This document shows, piece after piece, positions 53,890 to 63,245 of a stretch of 64,000 nucleotides of DNA (its first letter is position 1; each line of letters begins with the position of its first letter). The translations under genes and the position numbers were made by a program. The stretch spans positions 58,903 through 122,902 of the forward strand of contig CACLKR010000001.1 in the NCBI GenBank assembly GCA_902607625.1. The letters run 5' to 3'. This DNA comes from an uncultured Pelagibacteraceae bacterium (GTDB lineage Bacteria > Pseudomonadota > Alphaproteobacteria > Pelagibacterales > Pelagibacteraceae). The notes under the pieces are model-generated. The model was not told the origin of the DNA. It saw only the letters and a program-made list of their open reading frames with translations, and did not search any database.

Positions 53890-55008
53890 TTAATTTGTTA
53901 ACGCTTCGCTAGGGGAAACATATTTAAGTCCAAACGCATCAGCAACAGCTTTATATGTAACTTTTCCTTTAAATATATTTAGCCCTGCTAGAAAATTATT
54001 ATCTTCTTTGAGCGCTTTTTCATAACCTTTATCGACTAACTTTGACAAAAAGGGAATGGTAGCTTTATTTAACGCAAGCGTAGAAGTTCTTGGAACGCCA
54101 CCTGGCATATTTGCTACACAGTAATGAACAATATCATCAACTATATAAGTCGGATTGGCATGTGTAGTGGGTTTACTTGTTTCAACACAACCACCTTGAT
54201 CAATTGCAACATCAACTATAACTGAACCTTTTTTCATAAGTTTTAACATGTCCTTGGTAACTAATTTAGGAGCTTCAGCGCCTGGAATTAACACTCCACC
54301 AATCAGTAAAACACATTCTGAAATTAATTTTTTTAAATCGACTTTGTCACTTTGTTGAGGAATAATTGTATCTCCAAAAATACTCTTTAGTTGTTCTAGT
54401 CTTTCAGATGATTTATCTATTATATATACTTTTGCTTTCATTCCAGTTGCAATTAAAGCTGCATTTTCTCCAACAACTCCACCACCAAGAATAAGTACTG
54501 TAGCAGGATCCACACCAGGAGCTCCCCCTAATAATATCCCTCTTCCTTTTTGATTTTTTTCCAAAGAATGTGCTCCTGCTTGAATTGACATCCTTCCAGC
54601 TACAGCACTCATAGGAGCCAATAATGGTAAACGTCCATTATTATCTGTAACTGTTTCATAAGCTATACATATTGATTTTGATTTTAGTAAATCTTCAGTT
54701 AATTTTTTATCTGCCGCTAAATGCAAATAAGTAAAGATAATTTGATTTTCTTTAATCATCTTTATTTCATTACTTAGAGGTTCTTTCACTTTTACGATAA
54801 TTTCAGAATCGTTAAATATATCTTCTGCTTTATCGACTATCGTGGCTCCAGCTTTTATATATTGATTATTGTAAAATCCGGCTCCAAAACCTCCATTATT
54901 TTCAACTAAAACTTTATGACCATTTGAAGTTAAATCTTGAACACTTTCAGGAGTTAAGCCTATTCTATTTTCTTGCGGTTTTATTTCTTTTGGAACGCCA
55001 ATGCGCAT
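53890..55008 (-). CDS. ald: Alanine dehydrogenase
   Basis: The 372-residue protein starts MRIGVPKEIKPQENRIGLTP and has TYLHLAADK (catalytic His), SAVAGRMSIQAGAHSLEK and the NAD Rossmann VLILGGGVVGENAA, all hallmarks of alanine dehydrogenase. It oxidises alanine to pyruvate and ammonium. Sharing a base with the aminotransferase stop, it would regenerate the pyruvate acceptor used in taurine transamination. Confidence 0.95.
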   Translation of the reverse strand: MRIGVPKEIKPQENRIGLTPESVQDLTSNGHKVLVENNGGFGAGFYNNQYIKAGATIVDKAEDIFNDSEIIVKVKEPLSNEIKMIKENQIIFTYLHLAADKKLTEDLLKSKSICIAYETVTDNNGRLPLLAPMSAVAGRMSIQAGAHSLEKNQKGRGILLGGAPGVDPATVLILGGGVVGENAALIATGMKAKVYIIDKSSERLEQLKSIFGDTIIPQQSDKVDLKKLISECVLLIGGVLIPGAEAPKLVTKDMLKLMKKGSVIVDVAIDQGGCVETSKPTTHANPTYIVDDIVHYCVANMPGGVPRTSTLALNKATIPFLSKLVDKGYEKALKEDNNFLAGLNIFKGKVTYKAVADAFGLKYVSPSEALTN

Positions 55009-56345
55009 TATTTTTTCATATAATTTTTGATACCAACGCGAAGTTTTTCAAAAATTTCGTCAATATGTTTTTTTTCACAAATAAATTGTGGAGCAATAAT
55101 TAAACAATCGCCTGTGGCTTTAAAATTCACCCCTGCTTCATAACATGCTTTGAAACAGTTAAACCCCGCTTTTCCTGGCTTATCTGCTGGTTTAATATCA
55201 ATACCACCCATCATTCCATAGCCCCTGATATTGGCTACACAATCAAGATCTTTTAAAGAAAACAAACCGTCTAAAAAATATGGTGACATTTCTTTTGTTC
55301 TTTTAAAAATATCTTCTTTTTCAAAAATATCTTGAACAGCCAAAGCCGCAGCAACAGCAATTGGAATACCTGAATAAGTATAACCGTGAAATAATTCGAC
55401 TGCACCTTTTGGTGAAGCATCCATTACAGTATCATAAATTTCTTCTTTTACGGCAACTGCTCCCATTGGTACAACTCCATTAGTAGTGGCCTTCGCCATA
55501 GTTAATACATCAGGTGTAACACCAAATTCTTGTGAAGCAAAAGCTGAACCCATTCTTCCCCAGCCTGTAATCACTTCATCAAAAATTAAAACAATTCCAT
55601 GTTTGTCACAAATTTCTCTTAAGCGCTTTAAATACCCTTTTGGGGGCACTAATGTTCCTGTTGATCCAGCTACAGGCTCAACAATACAAGCTGCAATATT
55701 TTCTGAACCAAAATTCATACATATACGTTCTAGATCTTCTGCCATTTCAGCGCCAGTTGTTGGTTGACCTTTAATAAATTTATGATCCGGTAAATGTGTA
55801 TGTCTCATATGCACGACGCCAGGCATAAGCACGCTCGCAAAAGTTTTTACATTATTAACCATACCGCCTACTGATGTGGCGCCAATATTCATTCCGTGAT
55901 AAGAACGTTCTCTTCCAACAAAACGGAATCTTTGTCCTTGTCCTTTTGCTTTGTGGTAAGCAATGACAATTTTAATTGCTGTTTCGACTGCCGAAGAACC
56001 ACAAATCGTATAAAAAATTCTATTCAAATCACCTGGAGTATGTTTTGCTATTCTTCTAGCCAGTTCAAATGATCCACCAAAACCTTGTTGAAAAGGTTGA
56101 ACATAATCAAGTTGTTCTAATTGCTTGGTAACCGCGCTTGTAATTTCCTTTCTACCATGGCCTAAAGGATTACAAAATAATCCTGAGCTTGCATCTATGT
56201 GTGTTCTTCCATGGTGATCTTTTAAATAAACTCCTTTTGCTTCTGTAATTAATCTTGGATTCTCTTTAAAATCCCTATTGGACGTAAAAGGCATCCAATG
56301 TTCTTGTAAAGAATTTGGTATGTCTGTGCTATTTGATTTACTCAT
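55008..56345 (-). CDS. Class III aminotransferase (omega-amino acid/taurine:pyruvate)
   Basis: The 445-residue PLP enzyme has EHWMPFTSNRDFKENPRLI, LGHGRKEI, ERSYHGMNIG, the Asp of IFDEVITGWGRMG and the PLP Lys in TMAKATTNGVVPMGAVA. The N-terminus is most like beta-alanine:pyruvate aminotransferases. Context next to a taurine ABC transporter and ald suggests taurine:pyruvate activity (Tpa-type), giving sulfoacetaldehyde and alanine. Beta-alanine or other omega-amines remain possible. It is the first gene of its operon and is divergent from tauA. Confidence 0.85.
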   Translation of the reverse strand: MSKSNSTDIPNSLQEHWMPFTSNRDFKENPRLITEAKGVYLKDHHGRTHIDASSGLFCNPLGHGRKEITSAVTKQLEQLDYVQPFQQGFGGSFELARRIAKHTPGDLNRIFYTICGSSAVETAIKIVIAYHKAKGQGQRFRFVGRERSYHGMNIGATSVGGMVNNVKTFASVLMPGVVHMRHTHLPDHKFIKGQPTTGAEMAEDLERICMNFGSENIAACIVEPVAGSTGTLVPPKGYLKRLREICDKHGIVLIFDEVITGWGRMGSAFASQEFGVTPDVLTMAKATTNGVVPMGAVAVKEEIYDTVMDASPKGAVELFHGYTYSGIPIAVAAALAVQDIFEKEDIFKRTKEMSPYFLDGLFSLKDLDCVANIRGYGMMGGIDIKPADKPGKAGFNCFKACYEAGVNFKATGDCLIIAPQFICEKKHIDEIFEKLRVGIKNYMKK

Positions 56346-56552
56346 ATTTTTTTTTTGAAAACCCTCTCCAGTGTATTTAGATTATCATCTATGTTAAATC
56401 CATAGCTATCAAATTATAATTATGTCCAGTAGGTAATAGGTTATACAACCTGCAGTAGATATTTGTTTTAGTAAATTTAGACTCTATTTGACTTGTTAAA
56501 TTATTTGATCTTAAATGTCACAAATTAAGCTTAATAATTAACGAGGGAAATA
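56346..56552. promoter_or_regulatory. Divergent control region of the aminotransferase and tau operons
   Basis: The 207-bp spacer separates the two divergent operons and has no ORF. On the minus strand it contains CTGGACATAA (plus-strand 56420-56429), one mismatch from the TauR half-site CTGGACYTAA as I recall it. A short dyad AGGTT-ATAC-AACCT lies at 56438-56451. No tauR gene is in the window, so a regulator role is a guess. Confidence 0.35.
56488..56516 (+). promoter_or_regulatory. Sigma-70-like promoter of tauA
   Basis: TTGACT (56488-56493, 5 of 6 consensus) and TTAAAT (56511-56516, 4 of 6) are 17 bp apart, the preferred spacing. They sit 37 bp before the tauA ATG, which has a GAGGG ribosome site. 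Given the AT-rich genome, chance matches of the -10 are common, so this is a suggestion only. Confidence 0.45.
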
Positions 56553-57494
56553 ATGAAAAAAATACTAAGTTTATTACTAGGAAGTATAGTTGCTTTGACT
56601 TTAACAGTATCAGCGGCTTTTTCAGCTGCTAATGAAGTAAGAGTAGCGTTTTTCCTAGAATGGCCAACTCCAAACCAAGAAGATAAAGTGAAAAAAACTT
56701 TTGACGACGCTTTAGGTGTTCCAGTTAAATGGACTAACTTCGCAAATGGTGGAGCAATGACAGATGCTATGTTAGCAGGAGATATTGATATCTCTTACTC
56801 ACAAGGTTTAGTACCATTCATAAACGCAGTTAAATCTAATGCGCCTTTAAAGCTTGTAGATATTGCTATGGAATATGGAATGGGTGGAACAACTTGTGTT
56901 ACATCTAAAGCATCTGGAATTACAAAAGCTAATGCTTCTGAATTAGAAGGCAAAAAAGTTGCAGTTCCACTAGGAACTATGGCTGAGTATGTTTTTGATG
57001 AAAGTATGAAAGTTGTAGGAGCTGATAGAAAGAAAATGGAAATTATTCAAATGGATCCTGAAGAAGGAGCTGCTGCAATAGTTAGCGGTGATGTTGTTAT
57101 GGCATGTCTATTTGGTGGTAATTCTATCAAATCTGCACTTACAGTTGGTACGAGATTGTTAACAGTTCAAGAAGCTCGTGATGCTGGTATCTTAGGTATT
57201 GATATTACATCTGTTACAACAAAATTTATGAAAGAAAACCCAGGAATGGTTAGAACTTTCATAGAAGTATCTCATGAAGCTAATGCTAGATATAGAGCTG
57301 GTAAATCTAACATGAGTATCATAGCTAAAGATGCTGAAATGTCTGTTGGAGATATGAAAGATACTATAGGTGGATTTAAATTTCTAACACCTGCAGAAAC
57401 TAAAGAATCTATGGAAAGTGGTAATCTTGATGCATTCCTAAAAGGAATGGATACTCCACGTGGATCAGTAGATACTAGTTTCTTACCTTTGTAA
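56553..57494 (+). CDS. tauA: Taurine-type ABC transporter substrate-binding protein
   Basis: The 313-residue binding protein has a signal peptide of about 24-26 residues ending SAAFSA. The mature chain has VRVAFFLEWPTPNQ, then GVPVKWTNFANGGAMTDAMLAGDIDISYSQG and VAVPLGTMAEYVFDES, the pattern of TauA/SsuA-like proteins for sulfonates. It captures taurine or a related sulfonate in the periplasm. A perfect-looking hairpin follows its stop, as in many binding-protein genes that need higher expression than the membrane parts. Confidence 0.85.
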   Translation: MKKILSLLLGSIVALTLTVSAAFSAANEVRVAFFLEWPTPNQEDKVKKTFDDALGVPVKWTNFANGGAMTDAMLAGDIDISYSQGLVPFINAVKSNAPLKLVDIAMEYGMGGTTCVTSKASGITKANASELEGKKVAVPLGTMAEYVFDESMKVVGADRKKMEIIQMDPEEGAAAIVSGDVVMACLFGGNSIKSALTVGTRLLTVQEARDAGILGIDITSVTTKFMKENPGMVRTFIEVSHEANARYRAGKSNMSIIAKDAEMSVGDMKDTIGGFKFLTPAETKESMESGNLDAFLKGMDTPRGSVDTSFLPL

Positions 57495-57517
57495 CTTAAA
57501 AAGTAAAACAAAATTAG

Positions 57518-57554
57518 ATAGGCGCCAATTTAATAAATTGGTGCCTATTTTTTT
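57518..57554 (+). terminator. Intrinsic terminator/attenuator after tauA
   Basis: Arms ATAGGCGCCAATT (57518-57530) and AATTGGTGCCTAT (57536-57548) pair over 13 bp with one G-T wobble, around a 5-nt loop, and are followed by a T-run to 57554. It lies 24 bp after the tauA stop and 27 bp before tauB. Partial read-through would make more binding protein than ATPase and permease. Confidence 0.85.
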
Positions 57555-57580
57555 AATAATAACTTTATTATATTATTTTT

Positions 57581-58378
57581 ATGAGTGATTTAGTTTCTCA
57601 AAATCTAAACATGATTTTTAAAACTCCGAAGGGCGAAATTGTTCACGCATTAAAAGATCTAAATTTTACTCTTAAAAAGGGAGAACTTTTAACAGTTCTT
57701 GGTCCTTCAGGTTGTGGAAAAACAACTTTATTAAATATTGCAGCTGGCTTTCTTAGACCTACCTCTGGTTCAATTAATTTAGGTGGAAATGAAATCAATG
57801 GTCCTGGTGTTGAAAGAGGAATGGTTTTTCAACAAGGTGCTTTGTTTGAATGGTTGACTGTTGTTGAAAATGTAAACTTTGGCTTAAGGATGAAAAAAGA
57901 AGATCCAATTAAAACAGCAAAAAAAGTTGAAGAGTGGCTAGAGATCGTAGGATTAAAAGGATTTGGAAATACTCCAACTTACCAATTATCCGGGGGGATG
58001 CAGCAAAGAGTTGCTCTTGCAAGATGCTTAATTAATGATCCAGATTTAATTTTAATGGATGAACCTTTGGGTGCATTAGATGCTTTAACTAGAGAAAAAA
58101 TGCAGTCTTTAGTTTTAAAAATTTGGAAAGAAACAGGAAAGACAATAATTTTAATTACTCACTCTGTTGAAGAGGCATTACTTCTTGGTGAAAGGTTATA
58201 CGTGATGGCTCCAAGACCTGGTCGTATACATAAAAAATACAATCTGCCTTTTGCTTCTATGGGATTAAATGGAGACTTAAGAGAAATAAAAAAAAATAAA
58301 GATTTTGCTAGTAAAAGAGAAGAAATCCTAGCCATGATTTGGGACATGGAAGAAGAAATAATGGGTAAAGATATTTAA
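57581..58378 (+). CDS. tauB: Taurine/sulfonate ABC transporter ATPase
   Basis: The 265-residue ATPase has Walker A GPSGCGKTT (about 40-48), Q-loop FQQGALFEW, signature LSGGMQQRVALAR, Walker B LILMDEPLGALDAL and the H-loop ITHSVEEA, as in TauB/SsuB. It powers import with TauA and the permease. It is 1 bp upstream of the permease gene. Confidence 0.9.
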   Translation: MSDLVSQNLNMIFKTPKGEIVHALKDLNFTLKKGELLTVLGPSGCGKTTLLNIAAGFLRPTSGSINLGGNEINGPGVERGMVFQQGALFEWLTVVENVNFGLRMKKEDPIKTAKKVEEWLEIVGLKGFGNTPTYQLSGGMQQRVALARCLINDPDLILMDEPLGALDALTREKMQSLVLKIWKETGKTIILITHSVEEALLLGERLYVMAPRPGRIHKKYNLPFASMGLNGDLREIKKNKDFASKREEILAMIWDMEEEIMGKDI

Positions 58379-58379
58379 T

Positions 58380-60290
58380 ATGTTAACTGGAATTATCACA
58401 TTTATAACCATTTTTGCTGTTGTGGGCAGTGTTTTGTATGGAAGAAGATTAATAAAAACTGAAAGAGTTGATACTGTTTTTGGAAATCCCGAAAGAGCCA
58501 AAGGAGGAACGCACTGGGTTATTGTTGGAAGTAGCTTTCTATTGTTGGTATGGCTTTATTATTCTTGGGATATGGCAAAATCCTTTTTTCCAAAATCTGC
58601 TAATGAACTTTGTCAAGTTGCAAAAGTTAACGAATCATTACGTTCATTAAAATATTTATTTCCAATAGAAGAAAGAGAGCTTAAGAGCACTTCTATTATT
58701 AAACTCGAAGGTAAAAATATTAAAAAATATGAAATTAAAATTCAAAATTCATCAGATTTAAATGATCAAAATAAAAGTAAACTTTTAAAATTTCTTACAA
58801 AAACTAAAAATACAATTCCGTTATTAACCAATGAGATTTTTTTAGAAAACAAAACTAAAAATAAAATTAATGAAACAGCTAGTAAAATTAATAATTTAAC
58901 AGAAGAATTTAAAAAAATAAATTATGCGTCCGAAACTTTTGAAGAAAAAAATAAAAGATTAGAAGCTTTAAAAAATCAAGGTGATTGGGGAGCATCAGGA
59001 ACTGCATTAGATAATGTAGCAGAAATTCCTGCCATCCCTGCATCAAAAAAAGGTTTAAAATTTGATGTAGCTTCAAAAGAATTAATCCTTATCAGTGATG
59101 AGTTTTTTAAGTTAAGAAATCATAATCCTAAATACAAGATTGAGATAAATGAAATAAAAGATAATATTAAAAAATTTAGATCAGAATTAGATGAGACGCA
59201 GGAAGTTGCGTCGACTTTCGCAAAAGATATTCTTAAAATTGCAAGAAGAATTGAATACGCTAGTATTTTTCCACCTAAAGCTCTTGAAGCTATAGAACAA
59301 TCAATTGTAAAATTTGATCGGGTTCAAAAAAAAGAGCAAGGAAATTTAAGATTAATAGATATTTTTTTGTTTCCTTCTGGAAATATAGAATATAGTGGTC
59401 GTGCTTGTTTTGAGGCTGGCTCTGGTAGATGGTTACCCAAGCCTTCCGATACTTTAAACAAATTTGCTCTTTTATTAAAACCAAGTATAGGATTTAAAAA
59501 TATTCCACTCATTTGGTACGAAATGATGGATGTAAGTAAAATAGTTGGCTTTATTCTTCCTGATTGGATTGCAGATATTGTGCCTGGCAAATACCCAATT
59601 CACAATGAAGATGGGACAGTAAAACCAAACTTTAAAAGTAAAGTTTTAAATGTTGTTACCGGTGAATTTAAAACATTCAAAATACCTGTCCCCACAGGTC
59701 ATATATGGGACTCCTTTTTAAGAGTATTATTAGGTTTAGTTTTTGGAATTATTCTTGGTGTGCCTCTGGGTTTATTTATGGGTTTAAATAGATTTGCTAA
59801 AGGATTTTTTGATCCAATAATTGAATTATATAGACCAGTTCCCCCACTCGCTTGGGCCCCATTAGTAATTACGGTTTTTGGAATTGATAACGTTGGAAAA
59901 GTATTTTTATTATTTATGGTATCTTTATCTATCATGATTATTTCTGCAAGAGCTGGTGCTTCTGGTACTCAATTATCAAAAATACATGCAGCTCATTCTT
60001 TAGGCGCTTCTAGATGGCAAATTCTAAGATATGTCATATTTCCTAACTCCTTACCTGAAATACTAACGGGAATAAGAGTTGCGGTTGGTATGTGTTGGGG
60101 AACATTAGTTGCCGCTGAATTTTTAGCAGGAACAACTGGTATAGGATTTGTAGAAAACGTTGCTAAAAAATATTTTCAATATGAGGTTATTTGGATAAGC
60201 ATCTTTGTAATGGGAATGTTAGGACTTTTATTTGATGTAACAATTAGAAAAATTATAGACAAAACAATTCCTTGGCGTGGTAAAGGGTAA
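58380..60290 (+). CDS. tauC: Taurine/sulfonate ABC transporter permease with large N-terminal insertion
   Basis: The 636-residue protein is about twice the usual TauC length (about 270). It starts with a membrane helix, a loop RVDTVFGNPERAKGGTHWVIVG and a second helix (about 45-65). About 340 residues of soluble, coiled-coil-prone Lys/Glu/Asn-rich sequence follow. The standard permease domain runs from about residue 443 (WDSFLRVLLGLVFG) with the EAA loop LSKIHAAHSLGASRWQILRYVIFP. The insertion probably faces the periplasm. Related long forms may exist in other alphaproteobacteria, which I cannot check here. Confidence 0.85.
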   Translation: MLTGIITFITIFAVVGSVLYGRRLIKTERVDTVFGNPERAKGGTHWVIVGSSFLLLVWLYYSWDMAKSFFPKSANELCQVAKVNESLRSLKYLFPIEERELKSTSIIKLEGKNIKKYEIKIQNSSDLNDQNKSKLLKFLTKTKNTIPLLTNEIFLENKTKNKINETASKINNLTEEFKKINYASETFEEKNKRLEALKNQGDWGASGTALDNVAEIPAIPASKKGLKFDVASKELILISDEFFKLRNHNPKYKIEINEIKDNIKKFRSELDETQEVASTFAKDILKIARRIEYASIFPPKALEAIEQSIVKFDRVQKKEQGNLRLIDIFLFPSGNIEYSGRACFEAGSGRWLPKPSDTLNKFALLLKPSIGFKNIPLIWYEMMDVSKIVGFILPDWIADIVPGKYPIHNEDGTVKPNFKSKVLNVVTGEFKTFKIPVPTGHIWDSFLRVLLGLVFGIILGVPLGLFMGLNRFAKGFFDPIIELYRPVPPLAWAPLVITVFGIDNVGKVFLLFMVSLSIMIISARAGASGTQLSKIHAAHSLGASRWQILRYVIFPNSLPEILTGIRVAVGMCWGTLVAAEFLAGTTGIGFVENVAKKYFQYEVIWISIFVMGMLGLLFDVTIRKIIDKTIPWRGKG

Positions 60291-60326
60291 TGAAAACAGC
60301 AGACTATAAATCACTCTTAAAAAATA

Positions 60327-61469
60327 ATGGTTAAACCATTTAAAGTAAATATTTCAGATCAAATTATTAAAGATATATATGACAAGGTAAAAAAATATCC
60401 TTGGCATGAAATGCCTAATGATGGTGGTTGGGAATATGGTACTAACCTTGATTATATGAAAGAAATTTCCAAGTATTGGGTTAGTAAATTTGATTGGCGT
60501 AAGCACGAAAAAGAAATAAATAAATTTCCAAATTTTATTGCAAAAGTTGATGATATTAATATTCATTATATTCATGAAAAAGGAAGCGGATCTAAACCAA
60601 TGCCTTTGCTCATTAGTCATGGATGGCCGGGAACTATAGTTGAATTTCTTCATATTATCGAAAAACTTGCACATCCAGAACGCTTCGGTGGCAAAGAAGA
60701 AGATGCGTTTGATGTAATAGCGCCTTCCTTACCTGGATTTGGATTTTCAGGTCGCCCATCACGTCCTATTGGCCCAAGAAAAATGGCAAATATCTTTAAT
60801 AATTTAATGACTAAAGAATTAGGTTATAAAAGTTATTTAGCACAGGGAGGAGATTGGGGCGGAGCAATTACAACTTGGCTTGCTTACGATTACCCGAAAA
60901 CATGTAGCTCAATTCATATAAATATTTTTACCATGCGTCATCCTGGTGGCCCACAAACTAAAGAAGAAAAAGATTGGGAAAACAAATTTAAAAAAGATCA
61001 GTTAATGCAAGATGGTTATAGAACACAACAAGCAACCAAACCTCAAACTTTAAGCTACGGAATGATGGATAGTCCAGTAGGAGTTGCTGCTTGGATAATT
61101 GAAAAATTCTATTTTTGGTCAGATCTTAAAAACAATGATATCGAAAGTGTTTATTCAAAAGATACATTGCTAGCAAATATTATGGTTTATATAATAACAA
61201 AAACTTTTAATACTGCTTCTTGGATTTATTATGGAAGACGTGAAGAAGGTGGTCGTTTTCTCCCAAAAGATTTTCATCGTATTGAAATACCTACGGCAGC
61301 AGCACTATTCCCAGCTGAAATGTTAGCATGGCCTCCGAGATCGTATGCTGAACGAATATATAATATTAAGCGTTGGACCAAAATGTCAAAAGGTGGTCAT
61401 TTTGCAGCTTTAGAACAACCAGATTTATTAGTTGGAGATATAAGAGCGTTCGCTCGAACATTGCGTTAA
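60327..61469 (+). CDS. Epoxide hydrolase-family alpha/beta hydrolase
   Basis: The 380-residue protein has an N-terminal epoxide-hydrolase domain (residues 1-110), then HGWPGTIVEF (oxyanion hole), nucleophile Asp in AQGGDWGGAITTW and a late His in GGHFAALEQPDLL. The family opens epoxides through an Asp-ester. It follows tauC by 36 bp on the same strand. A role in sulfonate use is not implied. Substrate unknown. Confidence 0.82.
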   Translation: MVKPFKVNISDQIIKDIYDKVKKYPWHEMPNDGGWEYGTNLDYMKEISKYWVSKFDWRKHEKEINKFPNFIAKVDDINIHYIHEKGSGSKPMPLLISHGWPGTIVEFLHIIEKLAHPERFGGKEEDAFDVIAPSLPGFGFSGRPSRPIGPRKMANIFNNLMTKELGYKSYLAQGGDWGGAITTWLAYDYPKTCSSIHINIFTMRHPGGPQTKEEKDWENKFKKDQLMQDGYRTQQATKPQTLSYGMMDSPVGVAAWIIEKFYFWSDLKNNDIESVYSKDTLLANIMVYIITKTFNTASWIYYGRREEGGRFLPKDFHRIEIPTAAALFPAEMLAWPPRSYAERIYNIKRWTKMSKGGHFAALEQPDLLVGDIRAFARTLR

Positions 61470-61479
61470 ACTAATAAAT

Positions 61480-62232
61480 TTATAATAGAAAATCCTTAAT
61501 AGTTTTATTGAATTGATCAGGTTGCTCTAAATGAACGTTGTGAGCGCAATTTTTAAATATTATTAATTTACTATTTTCAATTTTATTTTTTAAAGTTTGT
61601 ATTTGTTCTAAATTGTAAGATTTATCCTTGTCCCCCCATACAATTAATGTTTCATTTTTAATATTTTTTAAAGTATCAACACCATTCCAATTTTTAATTG
61701 CAACTAATGAATTTTCAGCTACCTCCGTAGAAGTTTGTTTTCCCGCATCAATACAAATATCAAAGTATTTTGCATGTTCTCCTTTTATAAACCAAGTCTT
61801 CGCAATGTTTTTTGCTGTTATTTCTAAACCATTCTTTTTAAGATTTTCTCTAGATTGATCTACTGTTTCAAACCGTCCCGGCATTTCACCTCTGGGACCG
61901 GTACTATAACAAACTAGCTTTGAAATTTTGCCTCCATCTTTCTTTGCCATTTCTTGAACAATCATGCCGCCCATTGAATGGCCTAATAAATAAAATTTAT
62001 CTATTTTTTTCTCTTCTAAACAGTCTAATAATAAATTAGCTATTGATTGAATGCTGCTGTGTGATTTTGCTTTATTGCTTCTTCCAAAGCCTGGCAAATC
62101 TGGTGTGATTACTCTAAAATAATCTTTAAAAAAGTCAATTTGCGGTTCCCACATTTTTGAAGAACCTAAAAAACCATGAACTAAAACTAGAGGAAATCCG
62201 TTGCCTTCATCACCAATATATGTATCTTGCAT
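61480..62232 (-). CDS. Alpha/beta-hydrolase fold protein
   Basis: The 250-residue protein has LVHGFLGSSKMW, the nucleophile elbow LLGHSMGGMIVQEM, an Asp in VWGDKDKSYN and a His in CAHNVHLEQPDQF, the full catalytic triad. It resembles PcaD/MenH-type esterases and lyases. It stands alone and convergent to the epoxide hydrolase gene. The substrate cannot be read from sequence. Confidence 0.8.
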   Translation of the reverse strand: MQDTYIGDEGNGFPLVLVHGFLGSSKMWEPQIDFFKDYFRVITPDLPGFGRSNKAKSHSSIQSIANLLLDCLEEKKIDKFYLLGHSMGGMIVQEMAKKDGGKISKLVCYSTGPRGEMPGRFETVDQSRENLKKNGLEITAKNIAKTWFIKGEHAKYFDICIDAGKQTSTEVAENSLVAIKNWNGVDTLKNIKNETLIVWGDKDKSYNLEQIQTLKNKIENSKLIIFKNCAHNVHLEQPDQFNKTIKDFLL

Positions 62233-62261
62233 ATTTTAATTAATATCATAAATAAATAGGC

Positions 62262-63242
62262 ATGTTAGAAAAATTTGAAAGAATTAAATTAGGACACTTT
62301 CCAACACCTATAGAACATCTTAAAAATATATCTAAATATTTAGGAGGCCCAAATATTTTTATAAAAAGAGATGACTGTACGGGTTTAGCAACTGGTGGAA
62401 ATAAAACTAGAAAGTTAGAATTTTTAATACCAGATGCCATAAAAAATAAAGCTGAATTGGTCGTAACTGTTGGAGCGGTACAATCTAATCATGCAAGACA
62501 AACGGCAGCTGCTTGTACATTAATGGGTTTAAAATGTCTTATTATTTTAGAGCAAAGAGTTAAAGATCCACCAGAGATTTATATGAATTCCGGAAATGTT
62601 TTTTTAAATAAGTTGTATGGAGCAGATATAAAGCTATGCCCAAAAAATGAAAATTTTTTAGAATACTACGAAAAAATAGTTGAAGGTTTAAAATCAAAAG
62701 GAACAAATGTTTATTTTATACCGGGAGGTGGATCCAATTCAATTGGTGCCCTAGGATATGTAGAGTGTTTAAATGAAATAATCAAAGAAAATAATAAATA
62801 TAATTTTTCACATATTATACATGCGACAGGAAGCGCTGGAACACAAGCCGGTTTGTTAGCTGGTAGAAAATACTTTAATTGCAACATTCCTGTAATTGGA
62901 ATCTGTATTAGATATGACAAAGCAACTCAAATAAATAAAGTTTATACGGAAGCAAAAAAAACCTGCGAGAAACTCCAGTGCAAAGTTTTAGATAAATCAG
63001 AAGTAGTTGTTTTCGATGAATATATTGGACCAGGATACGGAGAACCTAGCGAAGATATGATAGAGGCCACAAATCTTCTTGCAAAAAAAGAGGGAATTTT
63101 ATTAGACCCGGTTTATTCAGGCAAAGGTTTTGCGGGTTTAATTGGATTAATAAAAAATAAAAAATTCACAAAAAATGATAATGTGCTCTTTATACACACT
63201 GGTGGCGCCGCTTCTCTTTTTGCTTACGAATGGGTGTTTTAG
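62262..63242 (+). CDS. PLP enzyme of the D-cysteine desulfhydrase/L-cysteate sulfo-lyase family
   Basis: The 326-residue PLP enzyme of the ACC-deaminase/D-cysteine desulfhydrase group has LGHFPTPIEHLKNISKYLGG, the PLP Lys in TGGNKTRKLEFLIP, the VGAVQSNHARQTAA stretch and a phosphate-binding HATGSAGTQAG. DcyD makes pyruvate, ammonia and H2S from D-cysteine; CuyA makes sulfite from cysteate. The sulfonate neighbourhood favours CuyA weakly. It lies 3 bp upstream of a phosphotransacetylase gene. Confidence 0.82.
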   Translation: MLEKFERIKLGHFPTPIEHLKNISKYLGGPNIFIKRDDCTGLATGGNKTRKLEFLIPDAIKNKAELVVTVGAVQSNHARQTAAACTLMGLKCLIILEQRVKDPPEIYMNSGNVFLNKLYGADIKLCPKNENFLEYYEKIVEGLKSKGTNVYFIPGGGSNSIGALGYVECLNEIIKENNKYNFSHIIHATGSAGTQAGLLAGRKYFNCNIPVIGICIRYDKATQINKVYTEAKKTCEKLQCKVLDKSEVVVFDEYIGPGYGEPSEDMIEATNLLAKKEGILLDPVYSGKGFAGLIGLIKNKKFTKNDNVLFIHTGGAASLFAYEWVF

Positions 63243-63245
63243 TTT

